Assembly: GCA_001797935.1 (NCBI GenBank)
Contig: MGQT01000009.1
Location: 1-10,843 of the forward strand
DNA from: Deltaproteobacteria bacterium RBG_16_54_18
GTDB taxonomy: Bacteria; Desulfobacterota; B13-G15; RBG-16-54-18
DNA length: 10,843 nt
Direction of reading: 5' to 3'
Below the pieces are notes generated by a model. The model made no database searches and was not told where the DNA came from. It worked only from the letters and a program-made list of their open reading frames with translations. Shown here in pieces: positions 1 to 6,385 of this stretch. The translations under genes were made by a program, and so were the position numbers. The stretch's first letter is position 1; every line of letters begins with the position of its first letter.

Positions 1-487
1 AGGCGTCGGCGATCTGCTTGGCTGAGGAGAGCAACTCATCCCTTCTCCCGTACCATAATGCCTTGATGCGGGGGACGAGCTCTTTGATCCCCGTTTGCCC
101 GAACCTGCTCTCTTTGGGAAGGTAGGTGGTTGCCAAGAACGGTTTTTTATCCGGCGTCATGATGATGGTCAAAGGCCATCCCCCCCTGCCGGTCATCATC
201 TGACAGACGGTCATGTAGACGCCGTCGATATCAGGCCGTTCTTCCCGATCGACCTTGATACACACAAAGGTCTCGTTCAGCAAGCGGGCGACCTCAGGGT
301 CTTCAAATGATTCCCTCTCCATAACGTGACACCAGTGGCAGGTGGAATAGCCGATGGAGAGAAATATCGGCTTGTCTTCTTGTTGTGCGCGCGCAAAGGC
401 CTCGGGACCCCAGGGATACCACGCAACGGGATTGCGGGCATGGTGCAGGAGATAGGGGCTCTTTTCAGTTATGAGTTTGTTCGGCAT
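1..487 (-). CDS. DUF255 thioredoxin-domain protein (YyaL/SSP411-like), 3' end cut by window
   Basis: N-terminal 162 residues of a protein of the DUF255/YyaL family (related to human spermatogenesis-associated protein 20). Full-length members are roughly 600-700 residues: a thioredoxin-like domain followed by an alpha/alpha-barrel glycosidase-like domain, with the cellular role poorly defined. Visible are the family N-terminus (NKLITEKSPYLLHHARNPVAW), the thioredoxin-like active site TCHWCH (Cys50 and Cys53), then KVDREERPDID and GGWPLTIIMTPD, all hallmark strings of this family. The start is ATG at 487-485, directly before the conserved N-terminus, with a weak AGCAGG ribosome site. It begins 30 nt after the korB stop codon on the same strand, so it is probably the last or a late gene of the redox operon. 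The C-terminal part lies outside the window. Family assignment is firm; function is not established. Confidence 0.9.
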   Translation of the reverse strand, partial: MPNKLITEKSPYLLHHARNPVAWYPWGPEAFARAQQEDKPIFLSIGYSTCHWCHVMERESFEDPEVARLLNETFVCIKVDREERPDIDGVYMTVCQMMTGRGGWPLTIIMTPDKKPFLATTYLPKESRFGQTGIKELVPRIKALWYGRRDELLSSAKQIADA

Positions 488-517
488 ACCTGCTCTGCGA
501 CGCTGCCACCAAAAATA

Positions 518-1360
518 TCAGTGGAAACTACGCATGATCCCCTCAATCACGCTCGTGTCGATTGCGCTTCCTACCAATTGCCCGCGGCCCACGCGTTCCC
601 CAAACGACGGCCTGGTGTTGCGGTAAATAATGCCGACGGGGATTTTTGCACCCCATTCCTTTGCCGTCTGCATCGCCGTTCCCCAATTCGTTGGATCATA
701 GTCCTCCGACAGCGGATAGCAACGCTTTTTGTACCAGGCAAAGGTATTGACCTTGTTGAACGAGACGCAGGGCTGCAGGATATCAATCAGAGCGAACCCC
801 GGATGGGCGATCCCCTGTTGGATCAGGCCGGCGAGGTGGTCGACCATCCCGCTGAATCCCCGGGCGACAAAACCTGCCTCCATGGCCACTGCCACCTCGA
901 TGGGGTTAAAGGGGGCTGAAGTCACTCCCTCGGGCTGGGCCTTGGTAACCACCTGCTCCTCGGTGGTGGGGCTCGCCTGCCCCTTGGTAAGGCCATAGAT
1001 CTGGTTGTTATGCACGAGCAGGGTCACATCAATGTTGCGGCGGATGGCCGCCAGAAAGTGATTCCCCCCCTCTCCATAGTGACAGCCGTCGCCGCTTTCC
1101 ACGATCACCGTGAGGTCGGGGTTGGCGAGCTTGGCACCGGTGGCCACAGGGAGCGAGCGGCCGTGCAGGCCGTTGAAGACGTTGGCATTGAGATAGTGCG
1201 GCGCCTTAGCAGCCTGGCCGATGCCGGAGACGAAAAGGACCTGCCGCGGTTGGAGCCGGCCTGCTACCAGCGCCTTTTTTACCGCCTCCAGGATAGAAAA
1301 GTTCCCGCACCCCGGGCACCAGGCCGTCTCATAGTTGCCGTAGTCTGCAAGCGTTACCAT
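518..1360 (-). CDS. korB: 2-oxoacid:ferredoxin oxidoreductase, beta subunit (KorB-type)
   Basis: 280-residue thiamine diphosphate-binding beta subunit, normal length for the KorB/two-subunit OFOR type. With the alpha subunit it oxidatively decarboxylates a 2-oxoacid (2-oxoglutarate is the usual guess) with CoA and reduces ferredoxin in the cytoplasm. Visible are the [4Fe-4S] motif WCPGCGN (Cys15, Cys18), the thiamine/Mg motif starting GDG (90-92) and ending in NN (118-119), the IYGLTKGQ string, and Cys198 in LQPC. The usual cluster cysteine in SGIGC is Gln49 here (SGIGQ), and Cys93 follows GDG. The ATG is preceded by GAGAGG and lies 15 nt after the korA stop, so the two are co-translated. Substrate cannot be read from sequence; pyruvate or branched-chain/aryl 2-oxoacids are alternatives. 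Confidence 0.93.
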   Translation of the reverse strand: MVTLADYGNYETAWCPGCGNFSILEAVKKALVAGRLQPRQVLFVSGIGQAAKAPHYLNANVFNGLHGRSLPVATGAKLANPDLTVIVESGDGCHYGEGGNHFLAAIRRNIDVTLLVHNNQIYGLTKGQASPTTEEQVVTKAQPEGVTSAPFNPIEVAVAMEAGFVARGFSGMVDHLAGLIQQGIAHPGFALIDILQPCVSFNKVNTFAWYKKRCYPLSEDYDPTNWGTAMQTAKEWGAKIPVGIIYRNTRPSFGERVGRGQLVGSAIDTSVIEGIMRSFH

Positions 1361-1375
1361 ACCATTGCCCTCTCG

Positions 1376-3061
1376 TTATCGTTCCAGCTCCCGGGTGATG
1401 AACTCCGGCGTGATGGGAAGCCCATCATAGCGCAGCACGCGCCTTTCGATAAGAAATCCGGTCTCCCGCCGGATCAGACGCGCCAGCTGGCCCGTGGCGT
1501 TCCCCTCCACAACAACCACCTCTTTGGCCCGCTGCAATCGCTCCAGAAACAGCTCAGGCACCAGGGGCCAGACCTGGGCGAAGTGGAGCGTGGCAACCTG
1601 CTCCCCCCTGGCTTGCATGAGGGCAGCCGCCTCCTCCACTGCCCCCTTGCTCGACCCCCACGTTATCAACAGGAGATCGGGTCCCTCCGCGCCCTGTAAC
1701 TCAGGGGGGATGGCCTCAACGCGCATCCCCGCTCCCTTTCTGAGGCGCTTGTTGACCATCTTTGTGCGCACCTCCAGGTCTTCGGTGATGTGACCGTCCT
1801 CGGTATGCTCATCGCTGTCCGCCACCACGAGGTGTTCCGTCAAACCGGGAAGCAAGCGGGGGGAGATACCGTCTGCGGTGATGGCAAACCGGCGATAGGG
1901 GGTGGGAAAAACGTTCCCCTTAGGGGACCACGGCTGAACCAACGGCATGCCGTCAAGCTGAAACGGCGCCGTTGCCCGGTAGGAATCGGCGAGGAACTGG
2001 TCTGTCAGGATAAAGACCGGCCCCTGATACCGCTCCGCCAGTGCCAAGGCCTTTTGGGTAAGGGTGAAACACTCTTCAATCGACCCCGGGGCAAAGACGG
2101 CCCGCGGGAACTCGCCGTGACCCGCGTGCAGGACAAATTCCAGATCGGCCTGCGCCGTGCGGGTAGGGAGGCCGGTTGCCGGCGCCGGCCGCTGCCCCAC
2201 GACGATGACCACGGGCGTCTCGGTCATGGCCGCAAGGCTCACCCCCTCCACCATCAGGGCAAAGCCGCCGCCGGACGTAGCCACCATACTCGGCGCCCCG
2301 GCAAAGGAGGCCCCTAAGGCCATGTTAATGGCGGCGATCTCGTCCTCAGCCTGTTCGACGATTATGCCCAGCTCCCGTGCCCACGCTGCCAGGGCCAGGC
2401 CGATGGAGGTGGAGGGGGTCATGGGATAGAAAGAGTAGAATTTTAACCCGGCGCTCGCGGCCCCGAGGGCAATTGCCTCGTTGCCGTTCATCATCATGTG
2501 GGGCTTTGGTTGAGAAAGTGGGGGTAATTTTTCGAAGGCTGCGGCCTGTTCGATACCCCAGCGATAGGCTGCCTCTAATGCCCGCTGGTTTTCTTGGATG
2601 ACGTCACGATGCCCCTTGCCGAAAAAATCTGCCACGGCTTGGGCGCAAATTCCCTGGTCGAGACCGAGGAGGGCGGCGATAACGCCGAGGTCAACGATGT
2701 TGGTGTACTGATCTGGCGCGAGCTTCGTAAACGGTATGGGAAAGACGCCGTCTCCCGTCCGCGCGAGGGCTTCATCAATGATGATAAGCCCGTGCGGCAA
2801 TAGCTCTTTCTTGTGAATCTGTACCGTATCCGCATCCAGGGCGACCAGGAGATCGACGGCCTCCTGCGGGGCCTTGATTGGATCAACCCCCGCCCTGATG
2901 GCAAAGGTGTTGTGCCCCCCCCTGATGCGCGATTGATATGATTGGGTAACGCAGATGGCGTAGCCGCTGCGCACCAGGCCCTTGGCGAGTATCTGCCCGA
3001 CGGTTACCAGCCCCTGACCTGCCTCGCCGCCGATAAGGATGTTGCACGTTTTCTGCATCAT
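1376..3061 (-). CDS. korA: 2-oxoacid:ferredoxin oxidoreductase, fused gamma-alpha subunit (KorA-type)
   Basis: 561-residue partner of KorB. Residues about 1-180 form the gamma domain (GGEAGQGLVTVGQILAKG near the start, SRIRGGHN at 44-50). Residues about 190-560 form the alpha domain with FYPMTPSTSIG (211-221), EQAEDEIAAINMALGASFAG and the TSGGG-x-ALM-x-EG loop, followed by the C-terminal transketolase-like segment. This gamma-alpha fusion is the standard architecture of two-subunit OFORs. No separate delta ferredoxin subunit is encoded beside it, so electrons presumably go to free ferredoxin. The first codons are ATG ATG; only AGCAGG lies just upstream, so Met2 with slightly better spacing is equally possible. 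It starts 27 nt after the ferritin-like gene. Its place behind oxygen-defence genes suggests either electron supply to them or protection of this oxygen-sensitive enzyme (inference). Confidence 0.93.
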   Translation of the reverse strand: MMQKTCNILIGGEAGQGLVTVGQILAKGLVRSGYAICVTQSYQSRIRGGHNTFAIRAGVDPIKAPQEAVDLLVALDADTVQIHKKELLPHGLIIIDEALARTGDGVFPIPFTKLAPDQYTNIVDLGVIAALLGLDQGICAQAVADFFGKGHRDVIQENQRALEAAYRWGIEQAAAFEKLPPLSQPKPHMMMNGNEAIALGAASAGLKFYSFYPMTPSTSIGLALAAWARELGIIVEQAEDEIAAINMALGASFAGAPSMVATSGGGFALMVEGVSLAAMTETPVVIVVGQRPAPATGLPTRTAQADLEFVLHAGHGEFPRAVFAPGSIEECFTLTQKALALAERYQGPVFILTDQFLADSYRATAPFQLDGMPLVQPWSPKGNVFPTPYRRFAITADGISPRLLPGLTEHLVVADSDEHTEDGHITEDLEVRTKMVNKRLRKGAGMRVEAIPPELQGAEGPDLLLITWGSSKGAVEEAAALMQARGEQVATLHFAQVWPLVPELFLERLQRAKEVVVVEGNATGQLARLIRRETGFLIERRVLRYDGLPITPEFITRELER

Positions 3062-3088
3062 GCCTGCTGTTTTTTTCGTGAGGCTGCC

Positions 3089-3607
3089 TTAGGATAAGGA
3101 ACTAAGCTTTTCGTCTAAGAGCCGGACGTGGTCCATCTCTTCCCTAATAATAACGTCTATCTTTTCCCTGCCCCACTCCGGCGGAATCGCCTCTTTGATG
3201 CCCACGTAGAAGACGATGGAATCTTTTTCCAAACCGATCGCCATGGTAAGAATCTCCTCCTTGGTCTCCTTCCCGCTCAGGCGTTCGGCAGGATCTTGCT
3301 TGTGCGCGAAGACATGCCCATCTGCCCATGCCCGCAAATACAAGGCCGCTTCCTCATTCTGGGGGGCCTCCCGTCCCTGCTTAGCGGAAAGCCCTTGCTG
3401 CAGAGCAGCAAATGTCTTTTCATGCTCGTCTTCCATGGCGGCAAGACCCAGGAGCAGTTCACGAAGATCGGCAAGAGCAGCTGTTTTCGCTGCCGCGCGA
3501 TAAAAGCACGCTCCTTCTGCTGCTGTTCGATAAAAACGTGCCCCGGTGCGCTCTATCTCCTTGGCCATCGAAAAGATCTCACCGGGATGAAAATAGACTA
3601 TACTCAT
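3089..3607 (-). CDS. Ferritin-like diiron protein (rubrerythrin-type four-helix domain without rubredoxin)
   Basis: 172-residue protein with both halves of a ferritin/rubrerythrin diiron site. The first half has Glu19 seven residues before Tyr26 and then E59-x-x-H62 in MEDEHE. The second half has GLEKDSIVFY and REEMDHVRLL with another E-x-x-H. There is no C-terminal rubredoxin domain, unlike classical rubrerythrin. Such proteins reduce hydrogen peroxide or handle iron and oxygen in anaerobes; the exact reaction is not known from sequence. An oddity is a tandem repeat at residues 22-41 (GARFYRTAAE then GACFYRAAAK), which lengthens the stretch between the first Glu and the ExxH motif to 40 residues. 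ATG is preceded by AAGGAAGGAAGAG. It lies 45 nt after dfx and 27 nt before korA. Confidence 0.85.
   Translation of the reverse strand: MSIVYFHPGEIFSMAKEIERTGARFYRTAAEGACFYRAAAKTAALADLRELLLGLAAMEDEHEKTFAALQQGLSAKQGREAPQNEEAALYLRAWADGHVFAHKQDPAERLSGKETKEEILTMAIGLEKDSIVFYVGIKEAIPPEWGREKIDVIIREEMDHVRLLDEKLSSLS
3485..3544 (-). repeat. Diverged in-frame tandem duplication, 2 x 30 bp, in the ferritin-like gene
   Basis: Two adjacent 30-bp units (3544-3515 and 3514-3485 on the minus strand) encode GARFYRTAAE and GACFYRAAAK. By eye 7 of 10 residues and 21 of 30 bases match, with most differences at third positions, so the duplication appears old and kept in frame rather than recent slippage. Confidence 0.7.
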
Positions 3608-3652
3608 CTCTTCCTTCCTTTCACTGATAATTTTTCGTGTGCGGCGTTTTCG

Positions 3653-4027
3653 CTAGCTCTTCCACAGGCCGTGTATGTTGCAGTGTTCCCGCGCCTCAAT
3701 TGTCGCCGCCTTGATATCAAAGGTGGCCTCCGGCGCGTCTCCCGGCTTCAAGAACTGCCGATAGGCCTTGCCGTCCGCGATAATTTCGATCCATTCTATG
3801 TAGTGCTTCTCTTCCATGGGGTGAGGGACACTCCCAATCTTCACCCGGACGCCCGTGGCAGTCTTTTCTATTACCGGCACATGTTTTTCTTTGGCGGCGT
3901 CCACGGTATTTGCCACAAGGAGCTTCATGGGCTGCCCGCAGCAGACAAGCTCGCCCACACCCTCGTGGAGGACCTCCACGATATTTCCGCAGACTTCGCA
4001 CTTGTATATCTGGAGTCTCTGGGTCAT
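3653..4027 (-). CDS. dfx: Desulfoferrodoxin (2Fe superoxide reductase)
   Basis: 124-residue superoxide reductase, the usual length of the two-iron-centre class. It reduces superoxide to hydrogen peroxide in the cytoplasm using electrons from rubredoxin. The N-terminal desulforedoxin domain has the Fe(Cys)4 ligands C10-x-x-C13 and C29-C30. The catalytic Fe(His)4Cys centre is complete: EKH with His49, His69 in PHPM, His75 in EKHY, Cys116 and His119 in CNIHG. Glu47 and Lys48 next to the active site are also present. A strong AAAGGAGGG site precedes ATG. It lies 25 nt after the glutaredoxin gene and is followed by the ferritin-like gene, which could remove the peroxide it makes. Gene identification is very secure; electron supply by the rubredoxin encoded in hrb is inferred. 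Confidence 0.97.
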   Translation of the reverse strand: MTQRLQIYKCEVCGNIVEVLHEGVGELVCCGQPMKLLVANTVDAAKEKHVPVIEKTATGVRVKIGSVPHPMEEKHYIEWIEIIADGKAYRQFLKPGDAPEATFDIKAATIEAREHCNIHGLWKS

Positions 4028-4052
4028 AATGTTTCCCTCCTTTCGGTTATTG

Positions 4053-4304
4053 CTAATTTTCTGTTTTCTCCTTTAGGGCCGCCAGTTTTTTTTCGATGCT
4101 CTTTTGATCAAAACCGACAATGACCTCACCGGCAATGACGATGACCGGCACCGCCATCCTCCCCGAGAGTTTGATCATCTCCTCCCTGGCCTGCGCATCA
4201 CTGGCCACGTCTCGTTCCTCATACGATACCCCGTGTTGCGTAAGGAACTCCTTCGCCTGGTCACAGTAAGGTCACGTCGGTGTGGAAAATATTTTTATGT
4301 CCAT
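4053..4304 (-). CDS. Selenocysteine-containing glutaredoxin-like protein (UPYC active site)
   Basis: 83-residue glutaredoxin read through one in-frame TGA (4274-4272, codon 11). The reading is MDIKIFSTPT-U-PYCDQAKEFL, then a glutaredoxin body with GVSYEERDV, the cis-Pro loop AVPVIVI and VIVGFD, ending at TAG (4055-4053). The TGA replaces exactly the first Cys of the CPYC redox motif; the second (Cys14) is present, and the frame is otherwise intact with family-typical residues on both sides. A hairpin resembling a bacterial SECIS follows. A strong AAGGAGG lies just before ATG, only 13 nt after the fprA stop, so the gene is translated with its neighbours. It probably reduces disulfides or mixed disulfides in the redox-defence operon. 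Selenoprotein members of the glutaredoxin/thioredoxin group are known in anaerobic bacteria. The alternative, a Cys codon (TGT/TGC) mutated or misread as TGA, is less likely given the hairpin. Confidence 0.85.
4231..4266 (-). promoter_or_regulatory. Putative bacterial SECIS element
   Basis: In the mRNA after the UGA, GCGAAGG (4256-4250) pairs with CCUUaCGC (4245-4238, one bulged A) around the loop AGUU (4249-4246). An outer stem CUGUG (4266-4262) pairs with CACGG (4235-4231) with one G-U pair, separated by an internal loop. The apical loop starts 22 nt after the UGA and has G as its second base. Both properties match the general description of bacterial SECIS elements (loop about 16-37 nt downstream, a G in the first two loop positions). 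The folding was done by eye. Confidence 0.65.
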
Positions 4305-4317
4305 AGCCCCCTCCTTG

Positions 4318-5499
4318 TTATGTGCCTTCTTTTATCCTCTTGGCCATGCGCCTGCCCAATTCTTCACAGCGTTGCAGGGCATCCTGCTGGGGGACAAACT
4401 GAACCTGCAACTCCTCGGCTACCTCCATCCCTGCGGCCTGGAGGTCCGCGGTCAGGGCCTTGGCCACCGACCCCTTGCCCCATCCATACGAGCCGAAGAC
4501 CGCCGCGATCCTCCCCTTGGGTCTGAGCCCCTTGATATAGGTGGAAAACTCCGCCACCGAGGGGAAGACACCGTTATTGAGGGTCGGGGAGCCGACCAAC
4601 AACCCCCGGGTCTCCAGGACCTCTTGGACGATGTCCGAATTATCCGAGACCCCGAGCCGGTACACCTTGGTCGGTATACCTTCTTCAACAAGCCCCCGCA
4701 GGATCGCCTTGGCCATGAGCTCGGTAGAGCCCCACATGGTGTCGTACACCACCAGGGCCTTCTTTTCCGTCTCCCCCTTGGCCCACCGCTTATAGGTCGC
4801 CGTGATTTCAGGGATATATTTTCGCCAGATAATACCGTGGCTCGGCCCGATGACCTCGATCTCGATCCCCTGCAAGGCCTCCAGTGCCTTGAGGACCTGC
4901 GGGCCGTAGGGCATCACGATGTTGGCATAGTACTTTTGCGCCTCCGGGCGGATCGCCTCCCACCCCAGCTCATCGTCAAACCGCTCGGTGGAGGCTATGT
5001 GTTGTCCAAAGGCGTCGTTGGGCAGGAGGACCTTTGCCTCCTTCACGTAAGTCACCATGGAATCAGGCCAGTGGACCATGGGTACTTCGACGAAGGTCAG
5101 GGTCTTCCCCCCGAGTTCAAGGACATCCCCTGTCTTAACTACCGTGAGTGGGATCGCGTCGCCATAGTGGAGCTTTAACTCCTCTTCGGCCCGAGGGCTG
5201 CACAATACTTCCACGTGAGGCAGTGCCTGCTTGAACTGGGGCAGCGAACCGGAATGGTCCATCTCCACATGGTTGACGATAAGATAATCGATCTTTTCCA
5301 AGGGGATGATCTCCTTGATCCTCCCCATCATCTCCGCAAAAAAGGGCGCCTTGACCGTGTCCACGAGGGCGATCTTTTCCCCCACGACGAGATAGGCATT
5401 ATAGCTCGACCCCTTGTGGGTGCTGTATCCGTGAAAGTCTCTGATGTTCCAATCGACGGCGCCGACCCAATAGATCCCCTGCTTGAGTTCTACCTGCAT
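4318..5499 (-). CDS. fprA: Flavodiiron protein (NO/O2 reductase, FprA/Roo family)
   Basis: 393-residue class A flavodiiron protein, normal length, cytoplasmic. It reduces O2 to water and/or NO to N2O with electrons from rubredoxin. The metallo-beta-lactamase-like domain (about 1-250) carries the full diiron ligand set: H77-x-E79-x-D81 in NHVEMDHSG, His143 in MVHWPDS, Asp162 in NDAFGQH and His221 in GPSHGIIW. The flavodoxin domain (about 255-393) has the FMN loop DTMWGSTELMA and SPTLNNG. The start at 5499 was chosen because AAGGGAAGG stands 8 nt upstream and the protein then begins QVELKQGIYWVG, as family members do; an in-frame ATG at 5523 would overlap the hrb stop by one base (TAATG). Hrb directly upstream is its known partner type. 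No obvious oddity. Confidence 0.96.
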   Translation of the reverse strand: MQVELKQGIYWVGAVDWNIRDFHGYSTHKGSSYNAYLVVGEKIALVDTVKAPFFAEMMGRIKEIIPLEKIDYLIVNHVEMDHSGSLPQFKQALPHVEVLCSPRAEEELKLHYGDAIPLTVVKTGDVLELGGKTLTFVEVPMVHWPDSMVTYVKEAKVLLPNDAFGQHIASTERFDDELGWEAIRPEAQKYYANIVMPYGPQVLKALEALQGIEIEVIGPSHGIIWRKYIPEITATYKRWAKGETEKKALVVYDTMWGSTELMAKAILRGLVEEGIPTKVYRLGVSDNSDIVQEVLETRGLLVGSPTLNNGVFPSVAEFSTYIKGLRPKGRIAAVFGSYGWGKGSVAKALTADLQAAGMEVAEELQVQFVPQQDALQRCEELGRRMAKRIKEGT

Positions 5500-5522
5500 G
5501 AGGGTACCCTTCCCTTTGTTCA

Positions 5523-6227
5523 TTAATTCTCGGGCTCGAAGTCGGCCTTGCTCGCCCCGCACACCGGGCAGGTCCAATCGTCGGGGAGCTTCTCAAAGGG
5601 GGTGCCGGGTGGGATCCCTCCATCCGCATCCCCCTTGGCGGGATCATAGATATAGCCGCATACCGAGCACTTGTATTTTTTCATGCTTTTTCCCTCCTTC
5701 TGTTCCGGTTTCGTTTCCGCATCCTTTTCTATATAGGTAGGTGCCGTCTTGGGTGTGGTCCCTCCTTTGACAACGTGATAATAGGCGTAGGTCATCGGTT
5801 CCGCGTCGTTGCGCAGTTCCCCCTCCTGCACCTCCCCCATAAAGATCGTGTGCGTCCCCGCGTCAAGCTCCTTGGTCACCTTCCCCCCGAAATACCCCAC
5901 GGTGTGCTCTTCAATGATGGGGCAACTGTTCACCCCCAACCGGTAGGACATGCCTTCGAATTTATTCAGCTCCCTCCCGGATTTGAACCCGAACTTCCCG
6001 ATGAGGCTCGCAGGGGCATCCTGTGCGAGTATCGAAACGGCAAAGACGCCGCTCTTTTTTATGAACGCATGGGTGAGATTTTCTTTGTTAATGGCGATGG
6101 CAACGACCGGCGGGCTTGAGCACACCTGCATCACGGCATTGGCCGCCTGACCATTGAAGCGGTCTCCCTCTCGCGAAGTCACGATGTAGACGCCGTAGCT
6201 GATCTTACGTAAGACCTTCGTGTCCAT
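5523..6227 (-). CDS. hrb: Flavin reductase-rubredoxin fusion (high molecular weight rubredoxin, Hrb-like)
   Basis: 234 residues in two parts. Residues about 1-165 form an FMN-binding split-barrel flavin reductase domain (DTKVLRKISYGVYIVTSREG at the start, GQAANAVMQVCSSPP, KFGFKSGRELNKF). After a charged linker (about 166-181), residues 182-234 are a complete rubredoxin with C187-x-x-C190-GYIYDP and C220-P-V-C223-GASK. The same architecture is known as Hrb in Moorella thermoacetica, where it passes electrons from NADH:rubredoxin oxidoreductase or NADH to FprA. Here fprA follows directly, and the rubredoxin part could also feed desulfoferrodoxin. ATG is preceded by AAGGTGAGG. This is the first gene of the tight redox series, behind a possible promoter at 6357-6385. 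A strong internal ribosome site stands before residue 182. Confidence 0.93.
   Translation of the reverse strand: MDTKVLRKISYGVYIVTSREGDRFNGQAANAVMQVCSSPPVVAIAINKENLTHAFIKKSGVFAVSILAQDAPASLIGKFGFKSGRELNKFEGMSYRLGVNSCPIIEEHTVGYFGGKVTKELDAGTHTIFMGEVQEGELRNDAEPMTYAYYHVVKGGTTPKTAPTYIEKDAETKPEQKEGKSMKKYKCSVCGYIYDPAKGDADGGIPPGTPFEKLPDDWTCPVCGASKADFEPEN
5682..5699 (-). promoter_or_regulatory. Internal ribosome binding site and ATG for a stand-alone rubredoxin
   Basis: Inside hrb, AAGGAGG (5699-5693) stands 8 nt before an in-frame ATG (5684-5682, Met182). Translation from here would give a 53-residue rubredoxin (5523-5684), exactly the size of a free rubredoxin. The site is as strong as the best gene-start sites in this window. 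Whether it is used is not known. Confidence 0.5.
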
Positions 6228-6356
6228 ATTATTTCCTCACCTTAGTTTGCATGAAACAAATGATGCAGCTATCGCGTCTCTCGGCTTCCCCACCATTTAC
6301 CTTTAATAATACATGGCGGCACACATTTCAAGGAAAGTGAAGCCCTTTCGTTTCGC

Positions 6357-6385
6357 ATTATATATGGGGTATCAGCTGCTTTCGA
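6357..6385 (-). promoter_or_regulatory. Candidate sigma70-type promoter for the hrb operon
   Basis: TCGAAA (6385-6380, 4 of 6 matches to the -35 consensus), a 17-bp spacer and a perfect TATAAT (6362-6357) read toward hrb, leaving a leader of about 120 nt. The -35 overlaps the 3' end of the zinc-ribbon gene. The leader holds a weak inverted repeat (GAAAG-GGCTTCA-CTTTC) of unknown meaning. Confidence 0.4.

Noticed and set aside
1010..1699. 229-residue plus-strand open frame across the korA/korB junction
   Set aside because: It is antisense to two well-conserved genes in GC-rich DNA; no domain resemblance.
3128..4123. 331-residue open frame on the plus strand
   Set aside because: It lies wholly antisense to the ferritin-like, dfx and glutaredoxin genes, whose conserved motifs are unmistakable. 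The product has low-complexity, Cys/His/Pro-rich composition typical of an antisense shadow.
4282..5178. 298-residue open frame on the plus strand
   Set aside because: It is the reverse complement of fprA coding sequence, has no recognisable domain and lacks a ribosome site.
5500..5577. Extended N-terminus of fprA from an ATG at 5577
   Set aside because: It would overlap the rubredoxin end of hrb by over 50 nt and add residues not seen in the family. The ATG at 5499 has a proper ribosome site and the family N-terminus.
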